NCBI GenBank assembly: GCA_934086395.1
Contig: CAKOIE010000016.1
Location: forward strand, 1-32,523
Origin: an uncultured Bacilli bacterium
Lineage (GTDB): Bacteria > Bacillota_I > Bacilli_A > RF39 > UBA660
Length of the DNA stretch: 32,523 bases
Direction: 5' to 3'
Shown here: piece by piece, positions 24,619 through 31,897 of the stretch
Layout: every line of letters begins with the position of its first letter
How positions within the stretch are numbered: position 1 is the first letter of the stretch
Made by a program: the position numbers and the translations under genes
The notes under the pieces: model-generated
Told to the model about the DNA's origin: nothing
The model's input: the letters and a program-made list of their open reading frames with translations, nothing else
The model's database searches: none

Positions 24619-25722
24619 ATGAACAACGAAATTGGACTTTTAGTAAAAGATTTACCTCAAGAGGATGCTGATAAATACATAAAAGAAACAACTTCAACAT
24701 TTACAGCAAATCATAATATCCATAAAATTGAAATAGATTATTCTTGGGTAGATATAATTGAAGAGGCCATTCCTGCTATTGATAATATCATCAGGAATCC
24801 TCGTAGATTCATAGTTTCTGAAGAAGATGTAGTTAGAATAGAAAAAACTAAAAAAATTTCCTTAGAATCAATAAAGGACCTAGCCGTCCATACAAACTAT
24901 ATTCAAGAAGTAGATGATGATGGGTTTGTTAAACCAATTAAACTACTAAATATCTTTAAGGAAGAAACAATCGATTTATATGAAAATAGATTTATTTATA
25001 CTCTTATTACTACTTTAAATCGTTTTGTAGAAGAACAATTAACTTATAAAGAACAATCAGAAGAAAATACTGACGAAAAGAAGCTTAATTACAATTCTAA
25101 AACAAAATATAATAATCAAGATGTCATAGTTAAATTAGAAATAACATCTAAAGAAGAACATAAAATAACAACAAGTGAAGAAGCATTAAAATCACGTGAA
25201 GAAAAAATTAAACATATTCAAGATGTTTTAGAAGACTTTATGTCTAGTAAATTTATGAAAATGATGAAAGGTGCAACAGTAGTAAGAAGTCCCATAAGAA
25301 AAACAAATATTATTTTAAAAGATTATAACTTTGTAACTGCCCTACATCTATGGGAAACAATTGAAAACTTTGAGGTAAATAGTCCCGTTAAAGAAAAAAA
25401 AGAACAAACTGATCTATCAACGCCTTCAATGAAACATAATCTAGATTTAACATCATTTCTAAATTATTGTGTTTTAAATGATACAGTATCAAAAAGAGGA
25501 AGCGTAATGCCTCTTCAAAATATCGATATAGTAGAAACTGTATTTGAATATGCTAGCAAGTTTGATATCGATGAAAAAGAATTAAGAAAAAAATTAGAAA
25601 ATAAAATAAATGAAGCAGTAGCGTTTAAAAATATTGAAAAAGACAATGCTAGAAAAGCCTATAAAAGTTTTATAGATAGTCATAATTCAAGATTTTGTAA
25701 AGCAACAAACTTATTTAAATAA
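24619..25722 (+). CDS. DUF2357-like (McrC N-terminal type) protein without visible nuclease motif
   Basis: A 367-residue protein. The region from IDYSWVDIIEEAIPAIDNII through NPRRFIVSEEDVVRIEKTKK to DLYENRFIYTLITTLNRFVE, and then RSPIRKTNIILKDYNFVTAL, fits the DUF2357 pattern: a paired-helix core with (Y/P)ENRF and a later 'SPIRKxxxxxKDY...LW' element. In McrC-like partners of McrB this domain is usually followed by a PD-(D/E)xK nuclease. The C-terminal part here is helical and I see no D...(D/E)xK set, so it may be an adaptor only. It lies 21 bases after the AAA+ gene with its own RBS (GAAGGA). Family assignment is from pattern memory. Confidence 0.65.
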   Translation: MNNEIGLLVKDLPQEDADKYIKETTSTFTANHNIHKIEIDYSWVDIIEEAIPAIDNIIRNPRRFIVSEEDVVRIEKTKKISLESIKDLAVHTNYIQEVDDDGFVKPIKLLNIFKEETIDLYENRFIYTLITTLNRFVEEQLTYKEQSEENTDEKKLNYNSKTKYNNQDVIVKLEITSKEEHKITTSEEALKSREEKIKHIQDVLEDFMSSKFMKMMKGATVVRSPIRKTNIILKDYNFVTALHLWETIENFEVNSPVKEKKEQTDLSTPSMKHNLDLTSFLNYCVLNDTVSKRGSVMPLQNIDIVETVFEYASKFDIDEKELRKKLENKINEAVAFKNIEKDNARKAYKSFIDSHNSRFCKATNLFK

Positions 25723-25733
25723 GGGAGGTTAAA

Positions 25734-27020
25734 ATGACAAAAGAAAATAAAAAAATAGAAACTAAAAATACAAACCCTATTAAAAACTTTCCCGGTAAAG
25801 AAGTAGATTTAACCAAATTTAATTTATTAAGTGATAAAGCTCAATACGATGAAATAAAAAAGATTTTAGAAAATATCTATAAAGATAGTTTAAAAATTAA
25901 TCGTAAACAGGTAATGAAAGTTATATCTTTAACTTTAACAACAGGTGATGATTATACTTACTTACCCCATAGTTTAAAAATATCTAAAGAAAAATTAAAA
26001 TTAAAATTTGAAGTTGTTCCTAAAAAAGGCGTCGGACTAGGCGTAATAATAGCCGCATTATGGGCCCTATTATTTTCAATAGTAGGTGCAACCTATGCAG
26101 GAGTTTATTACTGGAGTATTAAGGATTTAAATAAAGATATTGATGATGATGGAATAGCTGATATAAATATTGATATTACTGGAGATAAAAAAGCTGATAT
26201 AAATATTGATACCAATGGTGATAAAAAACCAAACTTAAATATTGATTATAAAGGTAATCGTAAGGCTATATTTAATATAGATTATGATGGTGATGGAATT
26301 CCAGATTACAACTTAGTTAATGATGCAACTGATAAAAACAAAGTTTGTAAAATAAATTGTGATACTAATGGTGATGGTTGGCCAGATATAAATATTGATT
26401 TAGATGGTGATGGAATTCCTGACTTAGATATTGACACTAATGGTGATGGATTGCCAGATTTAAACTTGGATATTAATGGTAACGGAAAATGCACAATAAT
26501 GTGTGATACAAATGGCGATGGATTGCCAGATACTAATATAATTGAATCCCCAATAGGCGGTGGAAAACATAATGGTTCGTCTTCTGTAACAGGTAATCCT
26601 GATACTAATCAAGAAAGTGCTTATTTAATTTTAAATTTTATTGATGGAGAAACATTAAATGTTGAAGGACTTATGCCCGATGATCAGCCATACTATAATG
26701 CTGATATTAAACCATATAAAACATTTACCGTTGAAAATTTATCAAATGTTGATTTAACCTATTCAATATTAATGGTTGTTAAATATAATACATTTACAAG
26801 TAGCAATTTTAAATATAAAGTAGAAGCAACAAATGGTGCTCCAAATCTTGGATATACAGTTGCCCCTAAAGAAGATACATATATTGCTAAAGATGTAAGA
26901 ATAGCTAAAAAAACAACTCAAAAATATCGTGTAACCTTTAATTTAGAAGGAACTAATTCTCCTCAAAATGAAGATCAAGGAAAAATATTTAATGCAACAT
27001 TTAAAATTGAAGTTCAATAA
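25734..27020 (+). CDS. Single-pass membrane protein with Asp-rich 12-residue repeats
   Basis: A 428-residue protein with a cytoplasmic N-terminal part (about 1-100), a membrane helix (about 101-128, GVIIAALWALLFSIVGATYA), an outside repeat region (about 135-270), and a C-terminal beta domain (about 288-428) with TFTVENLSNVDLTYSILMVV. The repeats have a 12-residue period, D-x-[DN]-G-D-G-x-P-D-[IL]-[ND]-[IL], about ten copies. The best ones, such as DLDGDGIPDLDI and DTNGDGLPDLNL, carry the spacing of thrombospondin type 3 or dockerin/EF-hand calcium loops. Two Cys pairs (KVCKINC, GKCTIMC) interrupt them. Calcium binding is therefore likely. RBS GGGAGG; the gene is last in the operon and is followed by a terminator. 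Confidence 0.82.
   Translation: MTKENKKIETKNTNPIKNFPGKEVDLTKFNLLSDKAQYDEIKKILENIYKDSLKINRKQVMKVISLTLTTGDDYTYLPHSLKISKEKLKLKFEVVPKKGVGLGVIIAALWALLFSIVGATYAGVYYWSIKDLNKDIDDDGIADINIDITGDKKADINIDTNGDKKPNLNIDYKGNRKAIFNIDYDGDGIPDYNLVNDATDKNKVCKINCDTNGDGWPDINIDLDGDGIPDLDIDTNGDGLPDLNLDINGNGKCTIMCDTNGDGLPDTNIIESPIGGGKHNGSSSVTGNPDTNQESAYLILNFIDGETLNVEGLMPDDQPYYNADIKPYKTFTVENLSNVDLTYSILMVVKYNTFTSSNFKYKVEATNGAPNLGYTVAPKEDTYIAKDVRIAKKTTQKYRVTFNLEGTNSPQNEDQGKIFNATFKIEVQ
26136..26543 (+). repeat. 36-bp period coding repeat (calcium-loop-like units)
   Basis: The DNA encoding residues about 135-270 repeats every 36 bases (with one longer insert), with recurring GATGGTGATGGAATTCC-like cores. Units differ at many silent sites, so the array is not as young as the helicase repeat. 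Confidence 0.75.
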
Positions 27021-27025
27021 AAAAG

Positions 27026-27050
27026 AAATCATCCAAAAGATGGTTTTTTT
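27026..27050 (+). terminator. Terminator of the four-gene operon
   Basis: AAATCATC (27026-27033) pairs with GATGGTTT (27039-27046, one G-U pair), then a T run. Confidence 0.8.
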
Positions 27051-27104
27051 AATCTTTATTTTTTATATATTATTTTGTAAAATCATATAAGGAGGATATA
27101 GTAT

Positions 27105-27836
27105 ATGAATGAAATTTATTATTACTTTTTATTATTTTTAATTTATTCCTTTATAGGATGGCTTATTGAAGTAGTAGGAAAAATAATTGAAAAACATAAA
27201 TTTATAAATAGAGGATTTTTAGTTGGACCTATTTGCCCAATATATGGTCATGGTTGTATATTAATGATTTTAACATTAAGTAGATACAAAGATAATCCAC
27301 TTACTCTATTTGTAAATGCAATATTTATTTGTTCACTACTTGAATATTTTACCAGTTATTTTATGGAAAAAATATTTAAAGCAAGATGGTGGGATTATTC
27401 AACTAAAAGATTCAATTTAAATGGTCGTATTTGTGCTGAAACAATGATCCCATTTGGAATTCTAGGAACATTAGTAATATGTGTTATTAATCCTATATTT
27501 GAATATTTATTAAATTTATTTAGTTTTCAAACAATTAAAATAACTGCAATTGTCTTGTTTGTAATTTATTTAATAGATTATATTATTTCTTTAATTATCA
27601 TGTTTGGCTTTAAAGGTACTCTTAAAACAGTAGAAAAAGATGGAACAGAGGAAATAACTAAAAAAGTTAAAGATATACTTATTAATAAGAATGTCTTATA
27701 TAAACGTTTAGTAGAAGCTTTTCCTAATTTCATGAATCCAAAAGAAAGACTTTTATTAATTAAAGCTAGAGTAGAAAAAGAACTAAAAAAATATATGAAA
27801 ATAGAAAAAAATAATTTAAAAAAAGATCAAAAATAA
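27105..27836 (+). CDS. CmpB-like putative ABC transporter membrane protein (PF06541 type)
   Basis: A 243-residue polytopic membrane protein. It has the family's opening FLLFLIYSFIGWLIEV, then NRGFLVGPICPIYGHG and KARWWDYSTKRFNLNGRI. These blocks are typical of PF06541, a widespread Firmicutes family labelled 'ABC transporter type IV' or CmpB-like on weak evidence. There are about five hydrophobic spans and a basic, helical C-terminal tail (from about residue 180). The start ATG 27105 has a strong RBS AAGGAGGA. The gene ends two bases before the rpsB promoter. Function is unproven in the family. Confidence 0.85.
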   Translation: MNEIYYYFLLFLIYSFIGWLIEVVGKIIEKHKFINRGFLVGPICPIYGHGCILMILTLSRYKDNPLTLFVNAIFICSLLEYFTSYFMEKIFKARWWDYSTKRFNLNGRICAETMIPFGILGTLVICVINPIFEYLLNLFSFQTIKITAIVLFVIYLIDYIISLIIMFGFKGTLKTVEKDGTEEITKKVKDILINKNVLYKRLVEAFPNFMNPKERLLLIKARVEKELKKYMKIEKNNLKKDQK

Positions 27837-27837
27837 C

Positions 27838-27866
27838 TTGAAATAGATATATTAATTTGATAATAT
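27838..27866 (+). promoter_or_regulatory. rpsB-tsf promoter
   Basis: TTGAAA (27838-27843), 17 bases, TAATAT (27861-27866). The -35 box begins right after the stop of the preceding gene. Confidence 0.7.
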
Positions 27867-27872
27867 ATAAAT

Positions 27873-27979
27873 GGCTAAAAAGCCGAAAAAATGTACTTAA
27901 ACAGACTGAGTTATCTAGTGGCCATGGGTTGATAACAAGGGAAGAAGTTTAAGGGTAAATAACGAAAGGAATGATTTAA
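27873..27979 (+). promoter_or_regulatory. Structured 5' leader of rpsB, possible autoregulatory element
   Basis: The roughly 100-base leader folds by eye into a hairpin GGCT-AAAA-AGCC (27873-27884), and a larger domain closed by CTTAAAC/GTTTAAG (about 27897-27903 with 27947-27953) holding an inner stem GTTATC/GATAAC with TGGCCATGGG in its loop. It ends just before the RBS GAAAGGAATG. S2 operons are often controlled by S2 binding to the leader, so this may be such a site; no known Firmicutes motif is claimed. Confidence 0.5.
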
Positions 27980-28912
27980 ATGGCAGTAGTATCAATGAGC
28001 TACTTATTAGAAGCTGGTGTTCATTTTGGACATCAAACAAAAAGATGGAATCCTAAAATGAAGGAATACATTTTTACAGCAAGAGATGATATTTATATAA
28101 TCGATCTAGAAAAAACAGCTGCATGTATTGAAAATGCTTATGCTGAAATTAAGAAGATTGCTGAAAATGGTGGAACTTTCTTATTTGTAGGAACAAAAAA
28201 ACAAGCAAATGAAGCATCAAAAGAAGAAGCAGAAAGAAGTAATTCTTATTATGTAATTGAAAGATGGTTAGGTGGAACATTAACTAACTTTAGAACAATT
28301 AGAAAGAGAATTAAGAGATTAGAAGAAATCGAAAAAATGGAAGCTGATGGAACCTTCGAAATGTTACCTAAAAAAGAAGTTATTGGACTAAAAAAAGAAT
28401 ACGATAAATTAAATAAGGTATTATGTGGTATTCGTAATATGGAAAAATTACCAAGTGCTTTAATTATTGTAGATCCAAAGAAAGAAATTAATGCAATTCG
28501 TGAAGCAAGAAAATTAAATATTCCTGTATTTGGAGTTGTAGATACAAACTGTGATCCAGATGACGTTGATTATGTAATACCAGGTAACGATGATGCTGTA
28601 AGAAGTGTTAAAGTTATGTTAGGAGTATTAACTAACGCTATTTGTGAAGCAAAAGGTTTAGAATTAGTTGATTATGTAACTGAAGAAGAAAAACCAAAAA
28701 AAGATAATAAATCAGCTAAAACAGTAAAAGAAGTATTTGTTGAATCATTAGATAATGAAAAAACAAAAGCAAAAATTAAAGAAGAAATTCAAACTGAAGA
28801 AGAAGATTTAACTATTAAAACATTAACTGAATTAAAAGATTTAGCTAAAAAAAGAGGAGTTAAAGGATATTCTTCAATGAAAAAAGAAGAATTATTACAA
28901 GCTTTAAAATAG
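27980..28912 (+). CDS. rpsB: 30S ribosomal protein S2 with C-terminal Rho-N/SAP-like domain
   Basis: S2 is a small-subunit protein that binds late in assembly. Residues 1-230 are a normal S2: VSMSYLLEAGVHFGHQTKRW, NGGTFLFVGTKKQANEA, ERWLGGTLTNFRTI and PVFGVVDTNCDPDDVDYVIP. The protein runs to 310 residues, about 60 more than Bacillus S2. The extra part is a charged linker followed by KTLTELKDLAKKRGVKGYSS and MKKEELLQALK. This last block matches the helical Rho N-terminal/SAP-type nucleic-acid-binding fold. The fusion is in frame with no break. tsf follows after 12 bases with its own RBS (AGGAGG). Confidence 0.96.
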   Translation: MAVVSMSYLLEAGVHFGHQTKRWNPKMKEYIFTARDDIYIIDLEKTAACIENAYAEIKKIAENGGTFLFVGTKKQANEASKEEAERSNSYYVIERWLGGTLTNFRTIRKRIKRLEEIEKMEADGTFEMLPKKEVIGLKKEYDKLNKVLCGIRNMEKLPSALIIVDPKKEINAIREARKLNIPVFGVVDTNCDPDDVDYVIPGNDDAVRSVKVMLGVLTNAICEAKGLELVDYVTEEEKPKKDNKSAKTVKEVFVESLDNEKTKAKIKEEIQTEEEDLTIKTLTELKDLAKKRGVKGYSSMKKEELLQALK

Positions 28913-28924
28913 GAGGAAATAATA

Positions 28925-29794
28925 ATGGTAGATGCTAAAACTGTAGCTGAATTAAGAGCTAAAACAGGTGCTGGAATGATGGATTGCAAAAAAGCATTAT
29001 CTGAAACAAATGGAGATATTAATGCTGCAATCGATTATTTAAGAGAAAAAGGAATTGCTAAAGCAGCTAAAAAAGAATCAAGAATTGCTGCTGAAGGACT
29101 TGCTAATGTATACATTAGTGGTAACAAAGCTGTTATATTAGAAGTTAATAGTGAAACAGACTTTGTTAGTAAAAATGAAGAATTTACTTCTATGTTAGAT
29201 ACAATTGGAAATGCTATTTTAAATAGTAATGCTAAAACTGTTGAAGAAGCATTAGAACTTCCTTGCGAAGAAGGAACTATTAAAGATTTAATTATTGCTA
29301 AAACTGCTAAAATCGGTGAAAAATTATCTTTAAGAAGAATTGAAGTTGTAGAAAAAACTGCTGATGAAACATTCGGAAGTTACCTACATATGGGTGGAAA
29401 AATTGCTGTATTAACTGTACTTACTGGAGCAAACGAAGAAGTTGCTAAAGACGTTGCAATGCAAGCAGCAGCTATGAAACCGGAATTCGTTAGAGAAGAT
29501 GAAATTCCAACAGATAGAGTTGAAAAAGAAAGAGCAATCTTTAAAGAACAAGCTATGAATGAAGGAAAACCTGCAGAAATAGCTGAAAAAATGGTTGAAG
29601 GAAGATTAAAGAAATTCTTTAAAGAAATTTGTTTAGTATCTCAAAGTTTCATTAAAAATGGAGATATTGATGTAGCTACTTATGTTAAAAACAATGGTGG
29701 CGAAGTTAAATCAATGATTAGATACGAAGTAGGCGAAGGTATGGAAAAAAGAAATGATAACTTTGCTGAAGAAGTAATGAATCAAGTTAAGTAG
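28925..29794 (+). CDS. tsf: Translation elongation factor Ts
   Basis: EF-Ts exchanges GDP for GTP on EF-Tu. The 289-residue protein has the N-terminal UBA-like helix bundle (VAELRAKTGAGMMDCKKALS), the signature LEVNSETDFVSKNEEF that contacts EF-Tu, and the second core half with GSYLHMGGKIAVLTVL. The C-terminus (ICLVSQSFIKNGDIDVATYV) is complete. It is the second gene of the rpsB-tsf unit, the normal order in bacteria, and ends at a strong terminator. Confidence 0.98.
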   Translation: MVDAKTVAELRAKTGAGMMDCKKALSETNGDINAAIDYLREKGIAKAAKKESRIAAEGLANVYISGNKAVILEVNSETDFVSKNEEFTSMLDTIGNAILNSNAKTVEEALELPCEEGTIKDLIIAKTAKIGEKLSLRRIEVVEKTADETFGSYLHMGGKIAVLTVLTGANEEVAKDVAMQAAAMKPEFVREDEIPTDRVEKERAIFKEQAMNEGKPAEIAEKMVEGRLKKFFKEICLVSQSFIKNGDIDVATYVKNNGGEVKSMIRYEVGEGMEKRNDNFAEEVMNQVK

Positions 29795-29798
29795 TCAA

Positions 29799-29827
29799 AA
29801 GAATGTATAGAAGCATTCTTTTTTTTA
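29799..29827 (+). terminator. Terminator of rpsB-tsf
   Basis: AAGAATG (29799-29805) pairs with CATTCTT (29814-29820), followed by a long T run. Confidence 0.92.
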
Positions 29828-29835
29828 TGTTTTAA

Positions 29836-29844
29836 TGGTAAAAT
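29836..29844 (+). promoter_or_regulatory. Extended -10 of the guaD operon
   Basis: TGGTAAAAT (TG-n-TAAAAT) lies 22 bases before ATG 29867. The implied RNA start is near 29850. Confidence 0.55.
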
Positions 29845-29866
29845 AAATTTGAAAGTAGTTGAAAAT

Positions 29867-30313
29867 ATGAAAGAAGCAATTGAAGAAGCAAGAAAAACAA
29901 TGAATTTAAACTATGGTGGACCATTTGGTGCAATGATAGAAAAAGATAATAAAATTATAGCGATTGCATCAAATACTGTATTAAAAGATAATGATCCAAC
30001 TGCTCATGCTGAAATAAACGCTATTAGAAAAGCCAGTAAAGTACTTAATACTCATGATTTATCAGGTTGCACCTTATATGCAACAGGTTATCCATGTCCT
30101 ATGTGCTTATCAGCAATTATTTGGTCAAATATCAAAGAAGTATATTATGGAACTAATCTAGAAGACGCTGCCAATATTGGTTTTAGAGATGAATTTATCT
30201 ATGACTATATTAAAGGAAAAAACAAAGACATATTAACTCTAACAAATCTTGACCATGAAGAATGTCTAAAATTATTTAAAGAATATCAAGAAAAGAATAA
30301 AGAAATATATTAG
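29867..30313 (+). CDS. guaD: Guanine deaminase (cytidine deaminase fold)
   Basis: GuaD turns guanine into xanthine with release of ammonia. The protein has the zinc-site motifs PTAHAEINAIRKA (His and catalytic Glu) and GYPCPMCLSAIIW (two Cys), with GGPFGAMIEKDNKIIA before them. The C-terminal part (GFRDEFIYDYI) resembles Bacillus GuaD, which has an extended, swapped C-terminus; this argues against TadA or cytidine deaminase. I start at ATG 29867 (148 residues) because the in-frame TTG at 29849 lies at the predicted RNA start and has no RBS. The TTG start would give 154 residues, closer to Bacillus GuaD, so it stays possible. Two unknown genes follow in the same unit. Confidence 0.82.
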   Translation: MKEAIEEARKTMNLNYGGPFGAMIEKDNKIIAIASNTVLKDNDPTAHAEINAIRKASKVLNTHDLSGCTLYATGYPCPMCLSAIIWSNIKEVYYGTNLEDAANIGFRDEFIYDYIKGKNKDILTLTNLDHEECLKLFKEYQEKNKEIY

Positions 30314-30323
30314 GAGCAAATTT

Positions 30324-31109
30324 ATGAAAAAAACATTAGAAGAATTAAGAGAAAGTTACTATATTGCAATTAGCCGCCTAGATAATGAAGAAGATATAAA
30401 AAGTTCGTTGCCATCAAGTACCTGTGATAGTTTTGAAGAATTAATAAATATGATTGTGTCTAAATTAGATGATGAAATTTGTGAGTGGGAACATGAAGAT
30501 TTATTAGCTGAAACTGCATCAGACAAAGAATTAGTAAATAATGAATTAGCTATATTAAACTTAAAGAAAAGAATTTGTTTGGAAAAACTACAAGAATATA
30601 ACCAAAATAATGCATTAATAGAAGAATATGAAAAAACGCCACAAAAACATTTAATATTTGCAACAAGCAATCTAGGAAATGTATTCTTCTTAAGAGATTT
30701 AAAAGATGTATCAGAAGAGTATTTTGCGGAGATACAAGACTTGTTAAATGATTTAGAAAATAACAATGTTGATGTCATGCAAGAATCAAAAGATAAAAAA
30801 TTGAATGGTTTATTATCAGATATTTTTGAAAAGAAAGCATTTAAAATAAGAATTTGTTATCGTATGTTAACTCCTGATACCTGTTATATAATGTCAGTGA
30901 AAATGAAAAAATCAACTAGAGATACAAAATATAACACTGAGATTGAAAATAGAAAGATAAATACCGAAAATGATTATCAAAGAGTAAAAAAAATATTACA
31001 AGATCCAAAAAGTAGAGAAGATTTAATAAATTCTAATGAAGAAATAAAGAAAGAAATTGAAAAATATATTAAAGAAAATGTAAGAGGAGGACATCGTAAT
31101 GGTTTCTAA
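30324..31109 (+). CDS. Protein with RelE/Gp49-like C-terminal region, possible toxin
   Basis: A 261-residue protein. The N-terminal half is helical and acidic (SFEELINMIVSKLDDEICEW). From about residue 110, HLIFATSNLGNVFFLRDLKD, a helix, then KLNGLLSDIFEKKAFKIRIC and YRMLTPDTCYIMSVKMKKST follow. The order 'KxLxGLL..I.E.K..KIRI.YR.L....yI....KK' is that of RelE/HigB/phage Gp49-like toxins, which cut mRNA on the ribosome. It is longer than free toxins because of the extra N-terminal half. It starts ten bases after guaD (RBS TAGGAG) and overlaps the next small gene by 11 bases. The toxin reading is an inference from pattern only. Confidence 0.6.
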   Translation: MKKTLEELRESYYIAISRLDNEEDIKSSLPSSTCDSFEELINMIVSKLDDEICEWEHEDLLAETASDKELVNNELAILNLKKRICLEKLQEYNQNNALIEEYEKTPQKHLIFATSNLGNVFFLRDLKDVSEEYFAEIQDLLNDLENNNVDVMQESKDKKLNGLLSDIFEKKAFKIRICYRMLTPDTCYIMSVKMKKSTRDTKYNTEIENRKINTENDYQRVKKILQDPKSREDLINSNEEIKKEIEKYIKENVRGGHRNGF

Positions 31110-31347
31110 AAGAAATAATGAAGAAGGCTTAAAATTAATTAATAAAACAAAATTAATGTATATAAAAGAAATAATAGACGAATTAAAAAATGATCCAGAA
31201 CTAACTTTATATTTAGCTAGTGAAGAAGATTTAACTCCTGAAGATTACATAACATATACAAGTCTACCTGATAAAAATATTGGATATTATGATAGTACCT
31301 TAAAAAAGATATATACCCTAAAAAATAATCAAAATAAAAATCATTAG
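31099..31347 (+). CDS. Small protein overlapping the RelE-like gene, possible antitoxin
   Basis: An 82-residue protein starting at ATG 31099 with AGAGGAGGA upstream. It opens MVSKRNNEEGLKLINKTKLM, has an acidic middle (ELKNDPELTLYLASEEDLTP) and a Tyr/Lys-rich end. No helix-turn-helix is evident. Its position, overlapping the RelE-like gene by 11 bases, is the arrangement of HigB-HigA-type toxin-antitoxin pairs, where the toxin gene comes first. I recognise no family. The stop codon is inside the stem of a two-way terminator. Confidence 0.65.
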   Translation: MVSKRNNEEGLKLINKTKLMYIKEIIDELKNDPELTLYLASEEDLTPEDYITYTSLPDKNIGYYDSTLKKIYTLKNNQNKNH

Positions 31348-31366
31348 AGATTGTTCTAATGATTTT
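31337..31366. terminator. Bidirectional terminator
   Basis: AAAATCATTAGA (31337-31348) pairs with TCTAATGATTTT (31355-31366). T-rich flanks on both strands let it end both the small-gene operon and the convergent CorB-like gene. Confidence 0.9.
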
Positions 31367-31874
31367 ATTTTTCAAATATACTTAATATTTTAGAAGCTAT
31401 AAAAACAATATTATCTGCTTTTTTAACAGCAACTGTTTTAAATATTGCTTTACCTGTAACTGTTAAAGCTGAAATAATTGCTGAAGTAATAATTGAGGCT
31501 ATTGTAATATCAATATATTTAGACACACTTAATGCAAGTACTGCTCCTAAACCACCAGAAACAATTCCACAAACATCACCAATAATATCGTTACAAAAAC
31601 TTGCAACTCTTACATTCTTTCTAATTAATTTAGTTGCTTTCTTAGCCCCTTTAATTTTCTTAGAACTTTTAGCATGAAATGTTGATTCCTTAGCTGTTAA
31701 AACAGCAACACCTAACATATCAAAAACTATCCCTATAGAGATAACTAATAAAATTAATAATATCATTATAAAATTACTCGCATTATTAGATAACTTATTA
31801 GTTAAAAAACTAAATACTAACGCTAGAGAAAATGATAGTATAAATACTATAAGATTCCAATTTTGTTTTTTCAT
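31365..31874 (-). CDS. CorB-like (Mg2+/Co2+ transporter-labelled) membrane protein
   Basis: A 169-residue protein with about four hydrophobic segments: near the start (WNLIVFILSFSLALVFSFL), FIMILLILLVISIGIVFDML, IVSGGLGAVLALSVS and ITIASIITSAIISALTV. The blocks GVAVLTAKESTFHA, KGAKKATKLIRKNVRVASFC and NDIIGDVCGIVSGG match a Firmicutes family often annotated 'Mg2+ and Co2+ transporter CorB'. It lacks the CBS pair and CorC domain of true CorB/CNNM proteins, so transport is unproven. The RBS is GAAAGGAA before ATG 31874. A terminator and a long candidate RNA lie directly upstream on the same strand. Confidence 0.75.
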   Translation of the reverse strand: MKKQNWNLIVFILSFSLALVFSFLTNKLSNNASNFIMILLILLVISIGIVFDMLGVAVLTAKESTFHAKSSKKIKGAKKATKLIRKNVRVASFCNDIIGDVCGIVSGGLGAVLALSVSKYIDITIASIITSAIISALTVTGKAIFKTVAVKKADNIVFIASKILSIFEK

Positions 31875-31897
31875 TTTTTATTCCTTTCTTTTTGTAT

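Noticed and set aside
26306..26494. Minus-strand ORF rich in Pro, Ser and Lys repeats
   Set aside because: It is the mirror of the Asp-rich loop repeats of the plus-strand gene and simply reflects their periodic codons.
30359..30778. A 139-codon minus-strand ORF
   Set aside because: Fully antisense to the RelE-like gene, which has a good RBS and operon spacing; no RBS or promoter on the minus strand.
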